Source of the DNA: Lachnospiraceae bacterium
GTDB lineage: Bacteria > Bacillota > Clostridia > Lachnospirales > Lachnospiraceae
Assembly (NCBI GenBank): GCA_910574195.1
Contig: CAJTBF010000007.1
Coordinates: forward strand, 112,215-176,214
Length of the DNA: 64,000 nt
Reading direction: 5' to 3'
Made by a program: the position numbers and the translations under genes. This document shows, piece by piece, positions 60,653 through 64,000 of the stretch (position 1 is its first letter; each line of letters opens with the position of its first letter). Below the pieces are notes generated by a model that did not search any database, was not told where the DNA came from, and saw nothing but the letters and a program-made list of their open reading frames with translations.

Positions 60653-60675
60653 GTTCTACCTTCCTTTCCTTCCAG

Positions 60676-60697
60676 CATTTCAAAAGACACCGCCACG
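60676..60697 (+). repeat. 22-bp direct repeat, left copy
   Basis: CATTTCAAAAGACACCGCCA plus two bases, identical to 61847-61868. Confidence 0.75.
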
Positions 60698-60712
60698 TGC
60701 TTTTGCTTTTTA

Positions 60713-60910
60713 TTATTGATTTTCCAGTAACGCTTTAATTGGTACTCCCAAAGCCTTTGCCAGCTTTTCGCCGACTTCATCAGAACAGGATTTCCCGCCC
60801 CGAATGTAATTAATCGTAGCTCTGGACACACCGGACATCTCTACCAGCTTTTTCTGGTTTAAGTCCTGACGTGCAAGTTCAGATACCAGTTTTACTCTAT
60901 CAATTCTCAA
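60713..60910 (-). CDS. Cro/CI-type HTH regulator (short, divergent)
   Basis: A 65-residue XRE helix-turn-helix protein: VSELARQDLNQKKLVEMSGV (helix 1-2), SRATINYIRGGKSCSDEVGE and KLAKALGVPIKALLEN. Almost only the HTH domain, so a Cro-like partner of the divergent repressor. TTG start at 60910 after AGGAGG. It is the first gene of the leftward operon. Confidence 0.85.
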   Translation of the reverse strand: MRIDRVKLVSELARQDLNQKKLVEMSGVSRATINYIRGGKSCSDEVGEKLAKALGVPIKALLENQ

Positions 60911-60931
60911 ATGGTTTACCTCCTTTCTTCT

Positions 60932-61000
60932 AACAGTTTTTCTACTGTTTTTTATACTTTATTACAGTATCAATGCTGTGTCAATGTTTTTTACAGTGTT
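60932..61000. promoter_or_regulatory. Operator array between divergent repressors
   Basis: Several ACAGT/ACTGT half-sites: AACAGT-N6-ACTGTT (60932-60949), ACAGTA at 60964-60969 pairing with TACTGT (60943-60948) and with GCTGT (60975-60979), and TACAGTG near 60992. Very AT-rich otherwise. Fits a CI/Cro switch region. Confidence 0.6.
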
Positions 61001-61056
61001 TTTATTGTATTTTTGTAAATATTATGGTATATTATTTTTTAGAAAGAGGTGAGTTT

Positions 61057-61443
61057 ATGACTTTTGGTGAAAAAATAAAGAAAATAAGAAATGAAAAAGG
61101 GCTATCACAGCAAGAACTAGGGAAAATACTTGGAATAAGACAACAAACTGTTGCGCAATATGAAAAGGCCCCATATACACCTAAATATGATACCGTTCGC
61201 AGAATTGCAAAAGCTCTGGATTGTCCAATAAATGCATTGGTAGAAGACGAAACCATATTTCAACGTAACGACGTAGCAGATTCTCTATTATACGGCGGCG
61301 TAATAGCAAGAGTATCTGACAATATGGCAAAACTTACTTTAGAAGCAATGAGTAAAGTTGAAGAATATACAAAAGATTTAACCAAAATACCAGAGTACCA
61401 AAAGGATCCAGAAACTCCACCAGACGAACCACCCAAGGACTAA
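61057..61443 (+). CDS. CI-like HTH repressor
   Basis: A 128-residue protein with an N-terminal XRE HTH (FGEKIKKIRNEKGLSQQELG, KILGIRQQTVAQYEKAPYTP) and a C-terminal helical part (MAKLTLEAMSKVEEYTKDLT) ending in a Pro-rich acidic tail. No LexA/S24 peptidase domain, so induction would need an antirepressor or other signal rather than RecA cleavage. AGAGGTGAGTTT precedes ATG 61057. It reads toward the integrase. A perfect 10-bp hairpin (61440-61461) covers its stop. Confidence 0.85.
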   Translation: MTFGEKIKKIRNEKGLSQQELGKILGIRQQTVAQYEKAPYTPKYDTVRRIAKALDCPINALVEDETIFQRNDVADSLLYGGVIARVSDNMAKLTLEAMSKVEEYTKDLTKIPEYQKDPETPPDEPPKD

Positions 61444-61605
61444 GCGCAATTTTGCGCTTAGTCAAAACTTATGGTTCAAGAAACCATAGCAAAAACAGGG
61501 GGACAAATTGTCTCCCTGCCCGGCACATTGAAAATAATATATCTGCCAAGGCAGCTGGGGGACGTGCTCCCACCCGTTCCGAGTCTTGTGGAAAGGGTGG
61601 TGCTT

Positions 61606-61698
61606 ATGAGTACTTATGAGGAATTTCAGCTAATTATATCGGTCGCATTATTGATCGTGTCGATACTGAATTATGTCAAAAGAAACAATAAGAAATAG
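61606..61698 (+). CDS. Small holin-like toxin of a probable type I toxin-antitoxin pair
   Basis: A 30-residue peptide, MSTYEEFQLIISVALLIVSI then LNYVKRNNKK: short acidic start, one TM helix (about 8-23) and a Lys/Asn-rich end, the pattern of the TxpA/BsrG-type putative holin-like toxins found in Firmicutes. AAAGGG lies nine bases upstream. The gene runs into a hairpin (61694-61737), and an antisense promoter faces it (61806-61834). Toxicity is inferred from the family look. Confidence 0.65.
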   Translation: MSTYEEFQLIISVALLIVSILNYVKRNNKK

Positions 61699-61799
61699 CC
61701 GTCCTGCTCTCGTCAAAGTTTAGGAACGGCTATTCTTATGGTTGATCTTTAATCTTCGCCGGGGCGGGTGAGGTGCATTCACCTTCCAGCTGTCTTGTT
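61680..61799 (-). ncRNA. Probable antisense RNA (antitoxin)
   Basis: Transcript predicted from the consensus promoter at 61806-61834, running leftward from about 61799. On its strand the hairpin AATAGCCGTTCCT...AGGACGGCTATT (61694-61737) is followed by a T-rich run (TCTTATTGTTTC). It would overlap the 3' end of the toxin mRNA. Ends are estimates. Confidence 0.55.
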
Positions 61800-61805
61800 A
61801 AATAT

Positions 61806-61834
61806 ATTATAAGCAATCTTTAAAAATATGTCAA
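61806..61834 (-). promoter_or_regulatory. Consensus promoter of the antisense RNA
   Basis: Minus strand TTGACA (complement of 61829-61834), exactly 17 bp, TATAAT (complement of 61806-61811). No minus-strand gene follows, so a noncoding RNA is expected. Confidence 0.75.
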
Positions 61835-61846
61835 ATACTTTTCCGT

Positions 61847-61868
61847 CATTTCAAAAGACACCGCCACG
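61847..61868 (+). repeat. 22-bp direct repeat, right copy
   Basis: Identical to 60676-60697. It lies just upstream of the integrase ribosome site and of the antisense promoter. Confidence 0.75.
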
Positions 61869-61893
61869 CGCTGGAAATGGGGGAATATGACAT

Positions 61894-62904
61894 ATGCCAA
61901 CATATAAGGATGAAAAGACAAACACCTGGTACTGCAAATTCTATTACACTGATTACACCGGGACAAAGCGACAGAAAAAGAAACGGGGATTCAAGCTGCA
62001 AAGAGAGGCACGGGAATGGGAACGGAACTTTCTGGAGACACAACAGGCCGATCTGTCCATGAGTTTTGAGAATTTCGCAGCGATATACAATGAGGATATG
62101 AAACACCGGCTCCGGGAACACACCTTCATCCAGAAACAGTACGTCATCAATAAGAAGCTGCTTCCTTTCTTCGGAAAGATGTCTGTGTCTGAGATCACTC
62201 CGGCGCATGTCCGTAAGTGGCAGAACGGTCTGATCGCTTACAGGGATGAAAATGAGAAACCTTATTCCGCTACCTATCTCCGCACCATAAACAACCAGCT
62301 TGCGGCTATCATGAATTATGCGGTCCGGTACTACAATTTGAAAGACAATCCCTGCCGCAAGGCCGGGACCATTGGAAAAGATCATGCAGACGAGATGAAC
62401 TTCTGGACTACGGAAGAATTCCGGCGATTCCTGGAAAAAGTATCCGACAAACCACCGGCCTATACCGGATTTCTTACCCTGTATTATACCGGTTTGCGGA
62501 TCGGGGAATTACTGGCTCTGGAATATGGTGATATTGACTTTGAGGAATGTCTGCTGACCGTCAATAAGTCCTATCAGCACCTAAATGGTAAGGACGTTAT
62601 CACACCGCCAAAGACACCAAAAAGTATCCGCATCATATCTATCCCGGAATTTCTACGTGACGAACTGAAAAGCTACACAAAACGGCTTTACGGCATCCAC
62701 AAACACGACCGGATTTTCCCCTACACTAAATCCTTCTTTGAACATGAGATGGTGAGGGGGACAAAGGACGGGGATGTGAAGCGGATCCGCCTACATGATA
62801 TCCGGCACCCGTATGTCAAGCCCACGACAAAAAAATATGAAAACAACAATTGCAAACATATTTCTTTATGCTTACAATTGCTGTTCATACCCTCATGGAA
62901 ATAG
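61894..62904 (+). pseudogene. Tyrosine integrase, C-terminally truncated
   Basis: Site-specific recombinase of the Tn916/phage Int type. The N-terminal arm-binding domain (about 1-50: YKDEKTNTWYCKFYYTDYTG), the SAM-like core-binding domain (about 55-165) and most of the catalytic domain (TGLRIGELLALEYGDI with the first Arg; TPPKTPKSIRII with the Lys; RLHDIRH with His-x-x-Arg) are normal. After DIRHPYVKPTTKK the sequence leaves the family: the second conserved His (GH) and the catalytic Tyr are missing, and the frame ends with 20 or so unrelated residues. So the enzyme as encoded should not cleave DNA. GGGGGAA is eight bases before ATG 61894. Break point about 62815. Confidence 0.85.
62839..62881. 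other. Imperfect palindrome at the integrase break
   Basis: AACAATTGCAAACATA and TTATGCTTACAATTGCT face each other across a short loop. It could be the edge of a second insertion. Confidence 0.45.
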
Positions 62905-62929
62905 TACAAATGAAGCTAATACAAAATCT

Positions 62930-63850
62930 TTACGACTGAATTGTACTGATGATCTTTTGAAGTTCCTCGTTAATTATCTCTTCTGCAACGAAGCCTTCTG
63001 TTTGGCTGGTTTCTTTATTTCTTCTCATTGCAATAAGAAAGGCAACAACATCCTTCTTGGTTTCTTTTAAAAGAATCAAAAATTCATGAGTTGTTACAAA
63101 TACATTCATACGCGAATAGGCGTCCTCTACATCAATAAATTCACTGAGAGTTTCCTTATTTACTTGGCGTGTTTCTACAACTAGCCTGACTGCTGTTTTT
63201 CCACGAGAGGTACAATAGCTGATAACTTTTGCAAGCGATGTATCATCTGTAACCAGCGTTTCTTTGATGTGTTTTACAAGTTCTTCGTCAAGTTGGCTCA
63301 GCATCCACAAAAAGTTTAGCCCTCCATATTGTGACAGAGCCGCACCTGAATCTATTGCATTGATGCATCGCGACTTAAACACAGACTCAAGTTTTAAAAG
63401 CTCGTCTAATAAAATCGCTTGTTTATCTTCATTCGGAGCCTTATCGGTATAGCGCCCATGCGTTATTTCAAAATCCCGCAAAAGCAACGCTAATATTGAT
63501 GGTTCGACCATTTTATCCTCAAATATGCTTCGCAGAAATGAAAAACGCTCCACCATATCAATTGCTTCCAGCAAAGGATCTACGCAAAACAGTAATCTCC
63601 ATGCAAATGGAATGGTAAAGAACCCTTTTTCCTCAACTTCAAAAGAGCTCCACATCCGGCAAATACATCGTATTAAAATTGCAGCTCTTTCAGAAGGGAT
63701 ATTTTTCGAATCACCTTTGTTCGCATACGCTTCAATTTCTTCTAGCAATCGAATAATTTTTCCATCCTGGTATAATTGGGTAATGTATGTTACAAGTTCT
63801 TTTTCACTTGCTTCATATATAAGTTTTCTCATAGTTGCATATTGCGGCAT
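62930..63850 (-). pseudogene. C-terminal fragment resembling a KAP-family P-loop NTPase
   Basis: About 306 residues, helical, beginning MPQYATMRKLIYEASEKELV. The run EKELVTYITQLYQDGKIIRL, LLEEIEAYANKGDSKNIPSE and SFLRSIFEDKMVEPSILALL resembles the C-terminal helical region of KAP NTPases, membrane-linked ATPases often found in defence islands. No Walker A or B motif and no TM helix are present, so the catalytic N-terminal part is missing. The frame can be read back to 63955, but residues there come from a palindromic repeat (63852-63913). Assignment by general similarity only. Confidence 0.4.
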
Positions 63851-63851
63851 C

Positions 63852-63913
63852 CAACGGCCGATTTTGCGGAGCAAAACGGCCGCAATGCGAAGCTGATCGG
63901 CCACAGGCCGTTG
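63852..63913. repeat. Large compound palindrome
   Basis: Outer arms CAACGGCC / GGCCGTTG (63852-63859, 63906-63913) enclose an inner hairpin CGGCCGATTTTGC / GCAAAACGGCCG (about 63855-63882). It interrupts the 5' end of the KAP-like fragment. Confidence 0.65.
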
Positions 63914-63992
63914 CCTTTGTAAGCCGAATCCTCTCATAATGGGTCTATGCCTCATAAAGAGGTAAATAAACTCATTTGAAGGAGGATAATGA

Positions 63993-64000
63993 ATGCTTGA
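63993..64000 (+). CDS. Start of a gene running off the right edge
   Basis: GGAGG (63981-63985) lies seven bases before ATG 63993, which reads Met-Leu to the edge. An ATG four bases earlier closes after three codons. Only the start is visible. Confidence 0.35.

Larger units (their letters stand above)
54585..62815. mobile_element. Integrated phage-satellite-like element (or decayed prophage)
   Basis: About 8.2 kb with phage-island layout: integrase and CI-like repressor on the plus strand at the right; Cro-like repressor, small regulators, VapE-like helicase, iteron-like repeats, small proteins, scaffold, major capsid and two further phage proteins on the minus strand. Neighbouring genes overlap by single bases in several places (TAATG). 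No terminase, portal, protease, tail or lysis gene is present. Limits are estimates: no attL/attR pair was found and the integrase end is missing. Confidence 0.65.

Noticed and set aside
1..64000. CRISPR arrays, rRNA or tRNA genes
   Set aside because: No regularly spaced repeats of CRISPR type and no rRNA or tRNA signature were noticed on either strand; a dedicated scan was not possible.

Overview
The window looks like a chromosomal segment from a Lachnospiraceae-type Clostridia (Firmicutes). Pointers are the strong AGGAGG-type ribosome binding sites with frequent TTG/GTG starts, the clostridial housekeeping set (UPF0210/ACT-domain pair, WalJ-like hydrolase, CoaE, PolA, PurA, GlnS), MsmG/YesMN-type sugar-uptake genes, a GH3 enzyme in reversed domain order of the kind known from Butyrivibrio and Ruminococcus, and rubredoxin. 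The species cannot be named from sequence alone. No rRNA, tRNA or CRISPR array was recognised.

Left part (1-17900): housekeeping genes, mostly on the minus strand: a partial MgtE, TmcAL, DegV, UPF0210 + ACT regulator, WalJ-like hydrolase/CoaE/PolA, a HAD phosphatase, PurA, cardiolipin synthase, a MocR-type regulator, GlnRS and a Nudix hydrolase. A DDE transposase (about 18.0-19.6 kb) separates this from the next block.

Middle part (19863-36288): one long minus-strand carbohydrate cluster of twelve genes. It starts with a GH2 enzyme, a GPH-type symporter and a GH105-like hydrolase, continues with a lipoprotein sugar-binding protein and two ABC permeases, then the YesN/YesM two-component pair, and ends with a DeoC-like aldolase, an SMP-30 lactonase-like protein, an FGGY kinase and a zinc dehydrogenase. 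Several neighbours overlap by 1-41 bp. The gene set suggests uptake, trimming and oxidative/phosphorylative breakdown of a plant or host oligosaccharide, with the YesMN pair controlling the uptake operon.

36-54 kb: YesL-like DUF624, an asparagine-synthetase-like enzyme without the glutaminase cysteine, GtrA, two GH3 enzymes (the second membrane-anchored at both ends and circularly permuted), an AgrC/LytTR-type two-component pair, a GAF/degenerate GGDEF protein, a conserved acidic protein, rubredoxin, and a FIST/MCP signalling pair. The intergenic gaps here are unusually rich in repeated palindromes, several of which occur as inverted pairs around gene blocks.

Right part (54.5-62.8 kb): a compact integrated element organised like a phage satellite. 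It has a truncated tyrosine integrase, divergent CI/Cro-like repressors with an operator array, small regulators, a VapE-like helicase next to iteron-like repeats, and a separately promoted scaffold + major capsid pair. I see no terminase, portal or tail genes. It also carries a probable type I toxin/antisense RNA module. The window ends in a broken KAP-NTPase-like gene beside a large palindrome.
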